Numbered from the stretch's first letter, positions 9,347-18,411 are shown. The stretch is 64,000 bases of DNA from Sulfuricurvum sp. PD_MW2 (GCF_002633015.1 NZ_NSIU01000006.1:1-64000), one strand, 5' to 3'. Notes: a model not told the origin generated them from the letters alone. A program made the numbers and translations.

Positions 9347-10927
9347 GTGCTGATTCGTCTTTTTGTACTTATTTTCTTTAGTATGACGGCTTTGATGGGA
9401 CTCACACTGGGAGAGCGGATCGAATCAGCAAAAAAAGCGTTGGACAGCAGTGACGAAATTGAACAATTTCGGGGATATAACGAATATAAAACACTTTACC
9501 TCAGAGCCATGCTTGATAAAAATGCCACTTTGGCGGCAGATTCTTTGGAAGGGATCGTCCACGCAGGTGAGAAACTTGGGATCGACGTCAAAAAATATCA
9601 AGCGGATCTGGCAAAATCAAAAGCCGCTTCTCCGAAAATTGATTCTTCACTTAAAGCGGCATTCGCTGCAGTCAAAACAGAACCATCGCTCCCCTCCGTT
9701 ATTTACGACAAAACATTTAAACCTGCACTTGTAGCAAATAAGATTACAACACCAGAGGCTGAAAAAATAATCAAACTTGAGCCTGTTGTTGCTCGTAACG
9801 ATGAAATCACATTGACGATGCGTCATAAGCTTTTGAATATTCAATGGAAAGATAACGGATTAGAACTCACATTCGATTCACCAATTCAGGCAACTGAAGT
9901 ACGTATGTCGAAAATTATCGAAGCGGATAAACGCCGCTTCCGCTATATCATTGATGTTGATTCGTCTACACTCTCAAAAAGCCAAACCTTGGAGCATCAA
10001 AAAATCAATCGCATTCAACTTGCGCAGTACAATGCGAAAACATTGCGTTTGGTTATTGAACACGATCAGGCGATCTCGATTAAACCGATCCCTAGAGCTT
10101 CATCGCTTTATATTGATCTTTCATTGGAACCTCCAAAAACGACTCCTCCTCTTGCCTCTACATCGATCGTAAAACAGCCTGAGATTCAACAACCTCCACT
10201 AATCGCGGCACTTCCCCCTTTGGTAACCGTAACGCCGCGTGATCGCAGTAAAAAAGTGATCGTTATCGATCCGGGGCATGGTGGAAAAGACAGTGGTGCG
10301 ATCGGAAACGGTTTTATGGAAAAAGATATCGTTTTACAGATTGGCAGCCAATTGGCTGAAAAACTTCGTGCGCAAGGGTATACCGTCTATATGACACGCA
10401 ATAACGATACTTTTATCGAGCTCAAAGATCGAACCAAATTTGCCAATGACAAAGAGGCCGATCTTTTTATTTCGGTTCATGCAAACTCTATCCCAAAAAC
10501 ATCCGATCCTCTCGGTGCTCAGGGGTTAGAGACCTACTTTCTCTCTCCGACGCGCAGTGAACGATCGATGCGTGTTGCTGCAGTTGAGAACTCTGAAGAC
10601 ATGGGTGCAATGGGAGAATACGGAAAACTCAGCTTTTTGAGCTTTTTGAACAAAGAAAAAATCATTGCTTCCAATAAACTAGGGATCGATTTGCAAAAGG
10701 GAATTTTAGGCAGTTTACGCAAGCAATTTGGCGGAGTACATGATAACGGTGTCAAAGAGGCACCGTTTTGGGTCCTTGTTGGGGCTCAAATGCCAGCTGT
10801 CCTCGTTGAAGTAGGCTATATCAGTCATCCGGAAGAAGCTGTCCGTATCGCTGATGAGAAGTATCAGCGATGGATGGTCGAGGGTCTTGTTGATGGGGTA
10901 GGGCGATATTTCGCTAACAACTCTTAG
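9347..10927 (+). CDS. amiC: Periplasmic N-acetylmuramoyl-L-alanine amidase
   Basis: Cleaves the amide bond between MurNAc and the stem peptide, usually for daughter-cell separation. The 526 residues show a signal peptide (~1-22), a variable region, an AMIN-like beta domain (~155-255) that targets septal peptidoglycan, and an Amidase_3 catalytic domain (~300-525). Zinc ligands are visible: His311 in DPGHGG, the Glu of MEKD, the His of SVHAN and the Glu of VEVGYISHPEE. The GTG start has GGGGAG about 10 bases before it. It ends the pyrH operon and overlaps the galU stop tail to tail by 4 bases. Confidence 0.93.
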   Translation: MLIRLFVLIFFSMTALMGLTLGERIESAKKALDSSDEIEQFRGYNEYKTLYLRAMLDKNATLAADSLEGIVHAGEKLGIDVKKYQADLAKSKAASPKIDSSLKAAFAAVKTEPSLPSVIYDKTFKPALVANKITTPEAEKIIKLEPVVARNDEITLTMRHKLLNIQWKDNGLELTFDSPIQATEVRMSKIIEADKRRFRYIIDVDSSTLSKSQTLEHQKINRIQLAQYNAKTLRLVIEHDQAISIKPIPRASSLYIDLSLEPPKTTPPLASTSIVKQPEIQQPPLIAALPPLVTVTPRDRSKKVIVIDPGHGGKDSGAIGNGFMEKDIVLQIGSQLAEKLRAQGYTVYMTRNNDTFIELKDRTKFANDKEADLFISVHANSIPKTSDPLGAQGLETYFLSPTRSERSMRVAAVENSEDMGAMGEYGKLSFLSFLNKEKIIASNKLGIDLQKGILGSLRKQFGGVHDNGVKEAPFWVLVGAQMPAVLVEVGYISHPEEAVRIADEKYQRWMVEGLVDGVGRYFANNS

Positions 10928-11748
10928 CGCTTGCTTTTTTCATAAAAGTAGTTGGTCGCTTCGACAAAGCCATCAACGCTTCCGCAGTCAAATCGTTTCC
11001 CTTTGAATTTATAGGCTAGCACCATTCCATTTTGTGCTTGTGACATCAGGGCATCGGTGATCTGAATCTCTCCCCCTTTACCTGCAGGAGTATTTTCGAT
11101 GACACCGAAAATATCGGGAGTGAGGATATATCGTCCGATAATCGCAAGATTGCTTGGTGCATCTTTCGGATCGGGTTTTTCGACCATATTAGAGATCATA
11201 TAGACCCCTTCTTCAATTTCTCTTCCTTCAATGATTCCGTATTTATTGGTGTGCGCCGGATCAATCTCTTCGATGGCGACGATAGAACATTTATATTTAT
11301 TAAACAGTTCTACCATTTGTGTGAGAACCCCTTTCTCACTATGTCCATCACACAGATCATCCGCAAGAATTACGGCAAACGGCTCATTTCCGATCAATGT
11401 TTCTCCGGTGAGGATTGCATGACCGAGCCCTTTCATCTCGATTTGACGTGTATAGGAGAAGGTGCAAACATCGATGATATCTCGGATATCGGCAAGCATT
11501 TTTTCTTTGTCGCTCCCTTTGATCTGATGTTCAAGTTCATAGCTAACATCAAAATGATCTTCCAAGGCTCTTTTCCCTCGTCCGGTGACAATTGCCATCG
11601 TATTCATTCCCGCTTCGATCGCTTCTTCGACACCGTATTGGATAAGAGGCTTGGTGAGTACCGGTAGCATCTCTTTTGGCATCGCTTTGGTTGCAGGGAG
11701 AAAACGGGTGCCGTATCCGGCTGCGGGGAAAAGACATTTTTTGATCAT
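10924..11748 (-). CDS. galU: UTP-glucose-1-phosphate uridylyltransferase
   Basis: Makes UDP-glucose from UTP and glucose-1-phosphate for surface polysaccharides and glycans. The 274 residues have the nucleotidyltransferase signature AAGYGTRFLPATKAMPKEMLPV split around residues 9-30, and LADDLCDG near 127. Length fits bacterial GalU. AAGGAG precedes the ATG. It is monocistronic, with a TAAAAT -10 at 11773-11778. Confidence 0.95.
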   Translation of the reverse strand: MIKKCLFPAAGYGTRFLPATKAMPKEMLPVLTKPLIQYGVEEAIEAGMNTMAIVTGRGKRALEDHFDVSYELEHQIKGSDKEKMLADIRDIIDVCTFSYTRQIEMKGLGHAILTGETLIGNEPFAVILADDLCDGHSEKGVLTQMVELFNKYKCSIVAIEEIDPAHTNKYGIIEGREIEEGVYMISNMVEKPDPKDAPSNLAIIGRYILTPDIFGVIENTPAGKGGEIQITDALMSQAQNGMVLAYKFKGKRFDCGSVDGFVEATNYFYEKSKR

Positions 11749-11772
11749 CGAAACTCCTTGATTAGTGGTGTT

Positions 11773-11778
11773 ATTTTA
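11773..11778 (-). promoter_or_regulatory. Probable -10 element of galU
   Basis: TAAAAT on the minus strand 25 bases before the galU ATG, within a T-rich intergenic region. No -35 is evident. Confidence 0.4.
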
Positions 11779-11818
11779 TCACAATAGAACATTTTTCTGT
11801 ATACGCTATAGGTGTATT

Positions 11819-12340
11819 TCAGTGTGTTTCATTGAGACGTAGAGAGAGGCTGTTTTCGCGAATGAATTGACGTGCATCGTCTCTGATGGGACGAGAAGTT
11901 GAATATATACGTACGATGGAACGGTTTTTGAATATTGGGTTGTGATCGACTTAGAGGGTACAGGATGCAATGAATATCATAAGATCGGTTGTTTTCACCT
12001 CTTTGAGGGTCGTTTCACACCGAATTAGGAGCAACTCTTTTTCTTTTATCCCGATGAGATCGATCCCTTCCGTCTTTGATAGTTCACTGATGGAGTATCC
12101 CTGCGATTTGAAATATTCCGCGATCTGATGGATATGATTTTTGTCGATGCTATTATCGATGGTTCCTCTTGTTTCTTTTGCAGAGAATATTTGTGTGTTT
12201 AGGATCGTTTGCATCTCTTGGATTAACAGCTCTTTTTGTTGAAGTTCTTTTTCGGCAACTTCGTGCTGTTTTCGGGAAATGATTTTGACGGTTAACAAGA
12301 AGATGATGATCAGTAAAAAGAGGGTAAGAAAATTGATCAT
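11819..12340 (-). pseudogene. Membrane-anchored Mrr-like PD-(D/E)XK protein, split by an in-frame TAA
   Basis: The first 129 codons (12340 to 11954) encode an N-terminal membrane anchor (residues 3-21), a charged helix (~25-50) and a restriction-endonuclease-like domain with GIDLIGIKEKELLLIRCE, the D-x(n)-E-x-K-like core. A TAA at 11951-11953 stops it at ..SCTL, but the same frame stays open for 43 more codons to a TGA at 11819-11821, and those residues (VDHNPIFKNRSIVRIY..) read like the natural C-terminal part of the fold. One base change, for example TAC or TAT to TAA, would explain this. The core Lys position is Arg-Cys-Glu rather than the usual Q-C-K, so activity is doubtful even if read through. 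Confidence 0.6.
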
Positions 12341-12443
12341 AGTATTCTCCGGTGAGATTCATATTTTTTATGAGGCAATGCAGCGAACACATGAAGGCAA
12401 TATACCTCCAGTGTTTTATGAAGAGTTTTTGAAAACTAGCTTA

Positions 12444-12938
12444 TTATAATTGTACGAATGTAGAGCCTTTGACCCCACATACCGGACATTTTTCAGGGGG
12501 TGTCCCTAACTCTATATAGCCACATGTTGGACAAAGATAGATATTTACTTCATCCAAATCTTTTCCCTCTTGTACTGCTTCCAGTGCTTTTTTGTAAAGT
12601 TCCGCATGTACTTTTTCTGCTTCAAGCGCATAACCAAACATTTTTTTAGCTTTATGCCCCTCTTTTACCGCTTGCTCATACATAGGCGGATACATATCTT
12701 CAAATTCATAAGTCTCACCACCGATAGCGGCTTTCAAATTCTCTAAAGTAGACCCAACTTTATCCATTGCTTTTAAATGACCTTCTGCATGGATACGTTC
12801 TGCTTCAGCCGTTGTACGAAAGAGTTTGGCAATATTCGTTAAACCATCTTTTTCAGCTTGTTTTGCAAATGCACTGTACTTTTGATATGCTTGACTTTCG
12901 CCGCCAAAAGCTGTTTCTAAATTTTCTTGTGTAGTCAT
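12444..12938 (-). CDS. rbr: Rubrerythrin
   Basis: A non-haem di-iron peroxidase that protects against hydrogen peroxide in micro-oxic or anaerobic cells. The 164 residues contain a ferritin-like four-helix domain (1-128) with the two ExxH-type motifs around Glu47/His50 and Glu108/His111, and a C-terminal rubredoxin-like FeS4 site (C136-x2-C139 and C151-x2-C154). GGAGGGAT precedes the ATG. It has its own promoter and stands alone. Confidence 0.95.
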   Translation of the reverse strand: MTTQENLETAFGGESQAYQKYSAFAKQAEKDGLTNIAKLFRTTAEAERIHAEGHLKAMDKVGSTLENLKAAIGGETYEFEDMYPPMYEQAVKEGHKAKKMFGYALEAEKVHAELYKKALEAVQEGKDLDEVNIYLCPTCGYIELGTPPEKCPVCGVKGSTFVQL

Positions 12939-12971
12939 CTTAATCCCTCCAGTTTCTATGATACTGAGGCT

Positions 12972-12977
12972 ATTATA
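12972..12977 (-). promoter_or_regulatory. Probable -10 element of rubrerythrin
   Basis: TATAAT on the minus strand 34 bases before the ATG. The A+T-rich DNA just upstream could hold a PerR-type operator, but no clean palindrome was found. The remainder of 12978-13119 shows no recognisable feature. Confidence 0.5.
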
Positions 12978-13119
12978 AGATATAAATTCTAAAGAAGAAC
13001 AACTAAAATAACATGATTTGTTTTTGAAGAATGACTAAATTTTAAACAATGGGCACAGTTACAGCACGAACATAAATGAATTTCTGGAAAGTACGTAAAT
13101 TAGGGAATTTGAATCAGTG

Positions 13120-13210
13120 TGGCGGACAGAGAGGGATTCGAACCCTCGGTACCGTTGCCAGTACGTCTCCTTAGCAGGGAGGTGGTTTCAGCCAACTCAC
13201 CCATCTGTCC
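13120..13210 (-). tRNA. tRNA-Ser (anticodon GCU)
   Basis: On the minus strand a 91-base cloverleaf starts with the acceptor arm GGACAGA and ends with TCTGTCC, discriminator G and an encoded CCA. The anticodon loop CTGCTAA gives GCU, so it reads AGC/AGU serine codons. The long variable arm expected of class II tRNAs is present between the anticodon arm and GGTTCGAATCC of the T arm. Confidence 0.95.
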
Positions 13211-13227
13211 ATTAGTAAGAGGGCGTA

Positions 13228-13233
13228 ATTATA
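13228..13233 (-). promoter_or_regulatory. Probable -10 element of tRNA-Ser
   Basis: TATAAT on the minus strand 18 bases before the mature 5' end of the tRNA. Confidence 0.5.
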
Positions 13234-13246
13234 CGTACCTCTATAT

Positions 13247-13273
13247 AACAAGCACCTTAAATAGATGCTTGTT
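13247..13273 (-). terminator. Possible weak terminator after the 48-aa gene
   Basis: Inverted repeat with 8-base arms (AACAAGCA / TGCTTGTT) and an 11-base loop lies just after the stop of the small gene and before the tRNA promoter. The T tract on the minus side is poor, so termination may be partial; on the plus side it is followed by four T. Confidence 0.4.
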
Positions 13274-13277
13274 TTGA

Positions 13278-13424
13278 TTAAATTGCGGGAGAGTTTTGAG
13301 GATTTGAGATTACTTGATCCAAAAGAGCTTGTAATTGCAATGCAAGCGCTTCATTTGTTGCTTTTGCTTCGGCAATTTTTTCTTTGAGTTTTACGACTAA
13401 TTCGATTTTATCCATAAATTTCAT
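13278..13424 (-). CDS. Small coiled-coil protein, 48 aa
   Basis: The ATG at 13424 has AAGGAG 6 bases upstream, which decides the start; a longer frame reaching into pyrF lacks one. The product is one charged amphipathic helix (KIELVVKLKEKIAEAKATNEALALQLQALLDQ) followed by a short polar tail, so it is probably a small coiled coil. No family is recognised. It follows pyrF in the same direction by about 50 bases and could share its transcript. Confidence 0.65.
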   Translation of the reverse strand: MKFMDKIELVVKLKEKIAEAKATNEALALQLQALLDQVISNPQNSPAI

Positions 13425-13473
13425 GTAGACTCCTTGCGCATATTTGCAAAAATAAAGCAAGGAATATTCCAAT

Positions 13474-14157
13474 TTATAATAGAGTGAGTATTTTTTCAAC
13501 CACTTCGGCAGGATTTTCTGCTTTATAGATAGGGCGACCGACAACAATAAAGTCTACTTTCTCACTGTGTGCCGTTTCGATGGTTGCAACCCGCTCCTGA
13601 TCTCCCGCATCTTCTCCAAAAGGGCGTATACCCGGAGTAAGGGTCACAAATGTATCGGACGTAAGCGATTTGATGGAAGCGCTCTCATATGCACTGCAGA
13701 CGACCCCATCCAATCCCGCTTCATGGGCATCTTGTGCAAATTGGTCGGCTTTGGTTGCGATGGTTTTTCCATATACATGGCTAAATTCACCTTCTTCAAA
13801 TGAGGTGAGGGCGGTGACAGCAAGAACGATTGGACGATTTTCATACGGTTCAAGACGTTTCATCACTTCACGCATTGCTTTGCGTCCTGCGGATGCGTGA
13901 ACGTTGAACATATCAACTCCTAGCCCCATGATCGATTCTGCGGCATCTGCCATCGTGTTGGGAATATCGTAGAGTTTGAGATCTAAGAAGATTTTGAAAT
14001 CGGGATTGATGGATTTGATAGCATCGATAAAAGGTTTACCGTCACGAATATAGGATCGAAGTCCTACTTTTAACCAGACCGGATACTCTTTGATTTTTTC
14101 AATGAGGGCTAAATTTTCTTGTTGCGATGGAAGATCGAGAGCGACGCAAAGTTGCAT
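13474..14157 (-). CDS. pyrF: Orotidine 5'-phosphate decarboxylase
   Basis: Converts OMP to UMP, the last step of de novo pyrimidine synthesis. The 227 residues begin MQLCVALDLPS; the ATG at 14157 has AAAGG upstream, while a longer in-frame start at 14214 would add 19 residues unlike the family. The catalytic DLKLYDIPNTM motif (residues ~61-71) and the phosphate-binding LTPGIRP near 180 are present. Confidence 0.94.
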   Translation of the reverse strand: MQLCVALDLPSQQENLALIEKIKEYPVWLKVGLRSYIRDGKPFIDAIKSINPDFKIFLDLKLYDIPNTMADAAESIMGLGVDMFNVHASAGRKAMREVMKRLEPYENRPIVLAVTALTSFEEGEFSHVYGKTIATKADQFAQDAHEAGLDGVVCSAYESASIKSLTSDTFVTLTPGIRPFGEDAGDQERVATIETAHSEKVDFIVVGRPIYKAENPAEVVEKILTLL

Positions 14158-14250
14158 AGGTAACCTTTGAAATATGATACTAAAAGTATAACGAAGCTTA
14201 AATTTATTGCGCATTATTTTTATATTAATAAAAGATTGTTAAAAACACTC

Positions 14251-14256
14251 TACAAT
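14251..14256 (+). promoter_or_regulatory. Probable -10 element of the YceI gene
   Basis: TACAAT 30 bases before the ATG at 14286, in a run of A+T-rich DNA. No -35 at the right distance. Confidence 0.35.
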
Positions 14257-14285
14257 AGAGATAATTTTAACCCAAAGGATTGACG

Positions 14286-14852
14286 ATGAAAAAGAGTTTA
14301 TTAGCAACAGTTTTTGCCGGTCTATTACTCGGCTCCGGTTATTTGTCAGCCGCGGTCTATAAAGTAGACCCTTCTCATTCGACGGTCGGATTTAAAGTGA
14401 AACACATGATGATCAGTACCGTAACGGGGAAATTTAATAATTTTAACGGAACATATGATCTCGAAAAAGGTCAGTTTAAATCGCTTAGCGGTGTTATTAA
14501 AGCTGATTCTATCGATACGGGGATCACGAAACGTGATGATCATCTGCGTAGTGCCGATTTTTTTGATGTTACGAAATTCAGTGATATTACATTTACTATG
14601 ACAAGTGCTGCAAAATCCAAAATGACCGGAAATCTCACCATTCATGGTATAACTAAAAAAGTGGTACTGGATGTAGACATGGGTGGAGTTGTGCAAGATC
14701 CTTGGGGTAATCAGCGTTCAGGGTTTGTCCTGAACGGCAAAATTAATCGTAAAGATTTCGGTTTGAATTGGAATAAAGCGATCGAAGCAGGCGGCGTTGT
14801 TGTTGGTGATGAAGTCAAATTGGTTGTTGAAATTGAAGGGATCGCGGAATAA
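14286..14852 (+). CDS. YceI family periplasmic lipid-binding protein
   Basis: A secreted lipocalin-like protein of the YceI family, which binds isoprenoid or other lipids. The ATG at 14286 has AAAGGA upstream. A signal peptide spans about residues 1-23 (ending GYLSAA), and the mature part starts VYKVDPSHSTVGFKVKHM, the usual YceI opening, with DHLRSADFFDV near residue 82. Length 188 fits the family. Expression appears independent. Physiological ligand unknown. Confidence 0.92.
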   Translation: MKKSLLATVFAGLLLGSGYLSAAVYKVDPSHSTVGFKVKHMMISTVTGKFNNFNGTYDLEKGQFKSLSGVIKADSIDTGITKRDDHLRSADFFDVTKFSDITFTMTSAAKSKMTGNLTIHGITKKVVLDVDMGGVVQDPWGNQRSGFVLNGKINRKDFGLNWNKAIEAGGVVVGDEVKLVVEIEGIAE

Positions 14853-14863
14853 ACTTCCAGCGT

Positions 14864-15265
14864 TTAAAAAGTTTTAATAAACCCGTCCCGTTTGGGGCGG
14901 AATCCACTGAGATCATTGATCGAGAGTCCCCGCTGTTTTCCCCATACCAAAAGTGTCTGGCATTTATGAATTTTTGCATAATCTTCCAAATAGCTGATCA
15001 TTTCTTTGCTTTTATGTTCATATCCCTCATAGACTGCAAAATCATCAATGATTAAATGACGACCCAGCTCCAAGTTTTCACGGATACTGACACCGGCATA
15101 AATTTGAAGCTCACCGCGTTCATAGGCACCAATGGGACGATAATCACGTGGGTATTGCGAAGTGATAAAAGCATCAAACTGATCAGAAGTGAGTTCAAGT
15201 CGGAGTGTTGTGAGGAGGGCAAACCCCTCAACGAGTTCTGATGGCGAGAGTTCTCGGATTTGCAA
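14864..15265 (-). CDS. GNAT-type N-acetyltransferase
   Basis: A 133-residue protein with the shape of a small GNAT domain: IDDFAVYEGYEHKSKEMISYLEDYAK (split around residues 70-97) corresponds to the beta4-loop-alpha3 acyl-CoA region, though the classic Q/RxxGxG/A motif is replaced by YEHKS. It starts with TTG directly after the valS stop and is probably translationally coupled to valS. Substrate unknown. Confidence 0.7.
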   Translation of the reverse strand: MQIRELSPSELVEGFALLTTLRLELTSDQFDAFITSQYPRDYRPIGAYERGELQIYAGVSIRENLELGRHLIIDDFAVYEGYEHKSKEMISYLEDYAKIHKCQTLLVWGKQRGLSINDLSGFRPKRDGFIKTF

Positions 15266-17884
15266 TTAGTTTCCTAGTGCGCCAAGTTGCGCATCGATTT
15301 TAGCAATTTTATCTTCGGCATCAGTAAGTCCTTCACGGTTTTGGGTAATGACCGCTTCTGGAGCATTGGCGACAAAACGCTCGTTTGAGAGCATACCACG
15401 AAGTTTATCTGCTTCTTTTTGGAGCTTTTCACGTTGTTTTGTGAGACGATCAATGATAGGGGTGAGATCGATCGCATCGGTCGGGAGATACACTTCGACA
15501 ATCTCTCCAATGTCACTTATTGCATTATCGATTTTTCCCTCTGTAAAACGGAGTGTTTCCACTTTTGCCAATCGGGTAACAAACGGTGCCATCATTTCGT
15601 GGTTACCTGAGCATTTGAGATAGGCAAGATCGATTTTTTGGTTTCCGAGATCAACGAGCGTTTTAGCGCGTCTGATGGTGATGATGGCATCCATAATCAT
15701 CGCAAATTCCGCTTCAATCGCTTCGTCAGTTGCCGTATTATCAGGGTATGCCATAACCATGATGGAATCTCCCTCTTCGAGAGTTGTTCCCGATAACTCA
15801 TGATAAAGGAACTCGGTGATAAACGGCATAAACGGATGGAGCAGTTTCATCGACTCTTTAAAGATGCTCCCTAGTTCATGAACGCTCTCTTTGGATGCTT
15901 TGCCAAGCTCGATACCCCAGTCACAGAACTCATTCCACAAGAAACGGTAAAGTACCGTTGCCGCGTCGTTAAAGCGGTACTCATCCAAAAATGCTCTCGT
16001 CTCTGCCGTAGCTCGGTGGAAACGGCTTAACATATAGCGACCCAGTGGAGTGGTGATCTCTTGATCGCCCAAATCTTTGAATGTCGGAACATTCATTTGG
16101 AGAAATTTGGACGCATTGAAGAGTTTGTTGGTAAAGTTACGGCTTTGTTCGAGTCGATCACCGCTGAGGCGGATATCGCGTCCCTGTACGGCTAAAACAG
16201 CTAATGTGAAACGCAGTGCATCGGCACTGTATTTTTCGACCATATCGAGCGGATCGATGACGTTCCCTTTCGATTTCGACATTTTTTGACCGTGTTCATC
16301 TCGTACCAATGCGTGCAGATAGATATGGTTAAACGGCAACTCTCCCGTAAAACTCTCCCCCATCATCATCATACGGGCTACCCAGAAGAAGAGGATATCA
16401 AAACCGGTGATGAGAAGGGTATTTGGGTAAAAACGAGCCATATCTTCGCTTTGGAAGAGTTGATCTTGCGCAGTGTCGCCATTCCCCCATCCAAGAGTTG
16501 AGAACGGCCAGAGGGCAGAACTGAACCATGTATCGAGTACGTCAGGATCTTGGGTGAATTTTTTGCTCGCACAATGAGGGCACGAAGTTGGATTTTCTTC
16601 TAAACTTGCCCATTCATGGTTACAGTCGTCACAATAAAATACCGGAATACGGTGCCCCCACCAGAGTTGACGGGAGATACACCAGTCGCGCAGATCATTC
16701 ATCCATGCGTTGTAGCTGTTGATCCAGTGTTGCGGAAAAAATTGGGTCAATCCGGCATTCGTTTTATCGATTGAACCGCGCGCTACTTCACTGCGGACGA
16801 ACCATTGTTTTGAAATGTAGGGTTCTACGATATTTTTACAGCGGTAACAATGTCCGACTTGATGAGTATGTTCTTCGATTTTTTCGATAAATCCGCTCTC
16901 TTCAAGACGTTTGACGATCACGGCGCGTGCTTCGAGACGCTCTAATCCTTCAAACTCTCCGGCATAATGATTCAAAATCCCTTTTTCATCGAATACGGTG
17001 ATGAATTCCAGATCATGACGTTTACCGACTTCGTAGTCGTTCGTATCATGAGCGGGAGTGACTTTAACGACTCCCGTTCCGAATTCACGGTCTACATGGC
17101 TATCGGCGATGATTTTGATGTTGCGGTTGATCAATGGAAGAGTCACGCTTTTTCCGATGAGGTGAATATAACGTTCATCATCAGGGTGTACCATAATCGC
17201 AGTATCGCCAAAATAGGTTTCCGGACGGGTTGTAGCAACGACAATATGACCGCTTCCGTCACTGAACGGGTAGCGTATGTGGTAAAAGTTCCCTTTGTGC
17301 TCTTCGTGTTCTACTTCGATATCGCTGAGTGCACCGTCATGCGTACACCAGTTGACCATGTAGTTTCCGCGAACGATGAGGTTTTTGTTGTAGAGGTGAA
17401 CAAATGCTTCTTTGACCGAGGATTTTAGCCCTTCATCCATTGTAAAACGTTCACGGCTCCATGCAGGAGAAACACCGAGTTTACGGAGTTGTCCTACCAT
17501 AATCCCACCGCTTTCTTCTTTCCATGCCCATACACGTTCCAAAAACGCTTCGCGACCGAGTTCCTCTTTGGTTTTCCCCTCCGCCAACAGTTGTTTTTCC
17601 ACGACGTTTTGGGTTGCAATTCCTGCGTGATCGGTTCCCGGTTGCCAAAGGGTCATGTAGCCGTCCATACGTTTGTAGCGGACGATGATGTCTTGGAGGG
17701 TAAACGTGAGGGAATGTCCGATATGAAGCCGTCCGGTAACATTCGGCGGAGGCATCATGATGGCAAAGTGTTTGTTCGGTTTTGCGATTGTTTTGTTACC
17801 GTCGATTTCGAAATAGCCCCGATTTTCCCAGATAGGATAGTAACTCTCTTCAATATTCTTTGGATCGTAGTGGGTAGCTGACAT
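15266..17884 (-). CDS. valS: Valyl-tRNA synthetase
   Basis: Class Ia synthetase for valine, 872 residues. HIGH signature at residues 54-57 (in PPPNVTGRLHIGH), an editing CP1 domain (~190-330), a cysteine pair typical of a zinc knuckle (CDDCNHEW..CPHC, ~410-440), KMSKS at 534-538, an anticodon-binding domain and the ValRS-specific C-terminal coiled coil (~805-872). AAGG precedes the ATG and a TATAAT lies at 17917-17922. Confidence 0.97.
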   Translation of the reverse strand: MSATHYDPKNIEESYYPIWENRGYFEIDGNKTIAKPNKHFAIMMPPPNVTGRLHIGHSLTFTLQDIIVRYKRMDGYMTLWQPGTDHAGIATQNVVEKQLLAEGKTKEELGREAFLERVWAWKEESGGIMVGQLRKLGVSPAWSRERFTMDEGLKSSVKEAFVHLYNKNLIVRGNYMVNWCTHDGALSDIEVEHEEHKGNFYHIRYPFSDGSGHIVVATTRPETYFGDTAIMVHPDDERYIHLIGKSVTLPLINRNIKIIADSHVDREFGTGVVKVTPAHDTNDYEVGKRHDLEFITVFDEKGILNHYAGEFEGLERLEARAVIVKRLEESGFIEKIEEHTHQVGHCYRCKNIVEPYISKQWFVRSEVARGSIDKTNAGLTQFFPQHWINSYNAWMNDLRDWCISRQLWWGHRIPVFYCDDCNHEWASLEENPTSCPHCASKKFTQDPDVLDTWFSSALWPFSTLGWGNGDTAQDQLFQSEDMARFYPNTLLITGFDILFFWVARMMMMGESFTGELPFNHIYLHALVRDEHGQKMSKSKGNVIDPLDMVEKYSADALRFTLAVLAVQGRDIRLSGDRLEQSRNFTNKLFNASKFLQMNVPTFKDLGDQEITTPLGRYMLSRFHRATAETRAFLDEYRFNDAATVLYRFLWNEFCDWGIELGKASKESVHELGSIFKESMKLLHPFMPFITEFLYHELSGTTLEEGDSIMVMAYPDNTATDEAIEAEFAMIMDAIITIRRAKTLVDLGNQKIDLAYLKCSGNHEMMAPFVTRLAKVETLRFTEGKIDNAISDIGEIVEVYLPTDAIDLTPIIDRLTKQREKLQKEADKLRGMLSNERFVANAPEAVITQNREGLTDAEDKIAKIDAQLGALGN

Positions 17885-17916
17885 AAGAAGGCCTTGGATT
17901 AATAAAAATATCGCGA

Positions 17917-17922
17917 ATTATA
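17917..17922 (-). promoter_or_regulatory. Probable -10 element of valS
   Basis: TATAAT on the minus strand 33 bases before the valS ATG, in the 107-base divergent region shared with fliW. Confidence 0.5.
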
Positions 17923-17991
17923 CCAAATTCAATCGATTTTCAGAGGAACGCTAATTGCTTTAGTGTAACCATTAATTATCAAAGGGTAACA

Positions 17992-18375
17992 ATGCAGTAC
18001 GAAGTAAAATCAACGATATTAGGATTTGATCAAGTAACCAAAGTAGAATTGAGTGAAATCGATGAAATGTTTGCTACGCTGAGAAGTTGTGATGAGAGTA
18101 ATATCAGTTTTACCTTGGTAAATCCGTATATGCTTCGTGAATACTCTTTTGATCTTCCGACAGCTATCCGCGTTTTACTCGATATTAATGAAGATTCAAA
18201 GGTAGTGGTATATAATATCGCCGTTATTCAAGACCCGCTCGATGAATCATGCATCAACTTTTTAGCCCCGCTTATTTTTAATCAAGACAACGCGACTATG
18301 GCACAAGCGGTTTTAGATATGAAAAATCATCCAGGATTCGGTTTGGCCGAGCCAATAAAAAAATTTAAAGCATAA
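17992..18375 (+). CDS. fliW: Flagellar assembly factor FliW
   Basis: FliW binds flagellin and the regulator CsrA, and in C. jejuni controls flaA translation through CsrA. The 127 residues match the family (FTLVNPYMLREYSFDL near 42-57, IAVIQDPLDESCINFLAPL near 77-95). AAAGGG precedes the ATG. csrA is not visible nearby, and the flagellar chaperone genes of this window lie 19 kb away. Confidence 0.92.
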   Translation: MQYEVKSTILGFDQVTKVELSEIDEMFATLRSCDESNISFTLVNPYMLREYSFDLPTAIRVLLDINEDSKVVVYNIAVIQDPLDESCINFLAPLIFNQDNATMAQAVLDMKNHPGFGLAEPIKKFKA

Positions 18376-18378
18376 TTT

Positions 18379-18411
18379 AGCCTCTTTATACCGGAGGCTT
18401 CAAGGAGCCTC
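18379..18411 (+). promoter_or_regulatory. Three-part repeat that can form two exclusive hairpins before the helicase gene
   Basis: AGCCTC at 18379-18384, its complement GAGGCT at 18394-18399, and a second AGCCTC at 18406-18411 directly before the TTG start. The middle copy can pair with either side. Pairing with the second copy places AAGGAG (18402-18407) in a loop and stem; pairing with the first copy frees it. No long T tract follows the first hairpin. Confidence 0.45.

Noticed and set aside
12939-13119. PerR or Fur operator upstream of rubrerythrin
   Set aside because: The region is A+T-rich but holds no clear palindrome of the right form.
13278-13547. Longer 89-residue version of the small coiled-coil gene
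   Set aside because: It would overlap pyrF and lacks a ribosome site, while the inner ATG at 13424 has AAGGAG.
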